Translations under genes and position numbers: made by a program
Notes under the pieces: generated by a model
The model's database searches: none
What the model was told of the DNA's origin: nothing
The model's input: only the letters and a program-made list of their open reading frames with translations
In this document: positions 14,122-14,646 of the stretch, piece after piece
How the letters are laid out: the number at the start of each line of letters is the position of its first letter
Numbering within the stretch: the stretch's first letter is position 1
NCBI GenBank assembly: GCA_030652805.1
Contig: JAUSPT010000087.1
Span: 1-14,646, forward strand
Length of the DNA stretch: 14,646 bases
Source: a bacterium
GTDB taxonomy: Bacteria; JAHJDO01
Direction of reading: 5' to 3'

Positions 14122-14150
14122 ATAATACCATAAAGTAGGTAAATCGTCAA
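14122..14150 (-). promoter_or_regulatory. Promoter of the AbrB/RelE-type toxin-antitoxin operon
   Basis: On the minus strand TTGACG (14150-14145), a 17-bp spacer and TATTAT (14127-14122) form a near-consensus promoter. The start point would be near 14115, a few bases before AAAGGAGG. Short TACC/GGTA half-sites (14126-14129 and 14138-14141) flank the spacer and could bind the antitoxin, but this is weak. Confidence 0.75.
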
Positions 14151-14188
14151 GGATGAAAGTAAGGAAGGAACTCTGATTTATTTCCTTA

Positions 14189-14216
14189 TTGAATTTTTTT
14201 AGGCTGTCTATATAAT
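14189..14216 (+). promoter_or_regulatory. Promoter of proC
   Basis: TTGAAT (14189-14194), a 16-bp spacer and a perfect TATAAT (14211-14216) form the promoter, divergent from the toxin-antitoxin promoter with about 40 bp between the two -35 boxes. The start point would be near 14223. Confidence 0.75.
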
Positions 14217-14248
14217 GTGCGAGCTATTATTAGGTTACGGGAAACTCA

Positions 14249-14646
14249 ATGAAAAAACTTTTTATTATTGGTGTTGGAAATATGGGAACTGCCATATTGG
14301 AAGGAATTATTCCGCAAGTTCTTAGAGAGAAAGATATTTCTGTTTATGATGTGGATAAAAGCAGGCTGCAGTCCTTTTTAGACTCAAAAATAGAGGTCGT
14401 TGATACGATTGAAAAAGGCGTAAAAAATGCCGAAAGTATCCTTCTGGCAGTAAAACCTCAGGATATGGAAAATGTTCTTGCGAAAATGAGAGGCGCAGTT
14501 TCTGAGAGAAACCTTGTTATTTCCATTGCTGCAGGTATTACAACAAACTATATTAAGAGAATATTAGGGCAAAATACTAAAGTTGCCAGAGTTATGCCAA
14601 ATCTTTGTGTCAGCGTGAAAAAAGGAACTTCAGCATGTTGTTTTAG
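14249..14646 (+). CDS. proC: Pyrroline-5-carboxylate reductase, 5' part (runs off the window)
   Basis: The first 132 codons are present and the frame is open to the last base. ProC reduces 1-pyrroline-5-carboxylate to proline with NAD(P)H, the last step of proline synthesis. The N-terminal Rossmann motif is FIIGVGNMGTAILEGI, followed by LLAVKPQDM, VISIAAGIT and the family signature VARVMPNLCVSVKKG. The MPN segment usually continues PAxV/xG-T, and here the position after MPN is LCV rather than TPA, a mild departure. The ribosome binding site is weak (ACGGGA about 7 nt upstream). It has its own promoter and is not part of the adjacent toxin-antitoxin operon. Confidence 0.9.
   Translation, partial: MKKLFIIGVGNMGTAILEGIIPQVLREKDISVYDVDKSRLQSFLDSKIEVVDTIEKGVKNAESILLAVKPQDMENVLAKMRGAVSERNLVISIAAGITTNYIKRILGQNTKVARVMPNLCVSVKKGTSACCF

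Overview
The window looks like a piece of chromosome from an uncultured, AT-rich, Gram-negative-type (diderm) bacterium. Two outer-membrane-type lipoproteins, one of them Pal, argue for an outer membrane. A perfect CIRCE operator argues for HrcA control of the chaperonins. A eukaryote-like UDP-sugar pyrophosphorylase of the UDPGP type 1 family, several dispersed palindromic repeats and the overall gene mix would suit an Omnitrophota/PVC-like or related candidate lineage. That placement is inference only: there is no rRNA or other phylogenetic marker I can score here.

Layout. 1-730: a DinJ/YafQ-type toxin-antitoxin pair with a strong extended -10 promoter overlapped by a 7-bp inverted repeat. 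758-944: dispersed palindromes, then a promoter with a 14-bp inverted repeat. 945-2474: a membrane glycosyltransferase of the ArnT/GT39 type. 2475-2703: a repeat-rich spacer. 2704-4856: mnmE (tRNA U34 modification GTPase) followed 2 nt later by a TIM-barrel sugar isomerase/epimerase-like gene. 4885-7366: a heat-shock operon consisting of a sigma70 promoter, CIRCE, groES, groL, a hairpin, a second groES and a strong intrinsic terminator. 7391-8569: an S41 (CtpA-like) protease. 8561-10676 on the minus strand: pal, a LysM/coiled-coil lipoprotein and a second TIM-barrel protein. 10786-12192: the UDPGP/UAP-like nucleotidyltransferase, divergent from pal. 12221-12924: what I read as a single integron gene cassette carrying a methyltransferase and ending in an attC site. 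12943-13503: a REP-associated tyrosine transposase (RAYT). 13536-14105 on the minus strand: a second toxin-antitoxin pair, with an AbrB-like antitoxin and a RelE-superfamily toxin. 14249-end: the 5' part of proC.

How the genes work together. The core is housekeeping: tRNA modification, protein folding, envelope proteolysis and integrity, nucleotide-sugar supply and proline synthesis. Accessory DNA is interleaved with it: two toxin-antitoxin modules, a RAYT with its probable GTAG-headed REP palindromes (four clear GTAG-headed copies outside or inside genes on the evidence of shared head and core, one further AT-cored copy and one eroded copy), and the cassette. The most notable observations are three. 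First, the lone cassette's first seven bases are an exact complement of its own R'' box. Second, two REP palindromes lie in frame inside the RAYT gene itself. Third, two different groES genes flank one groL.
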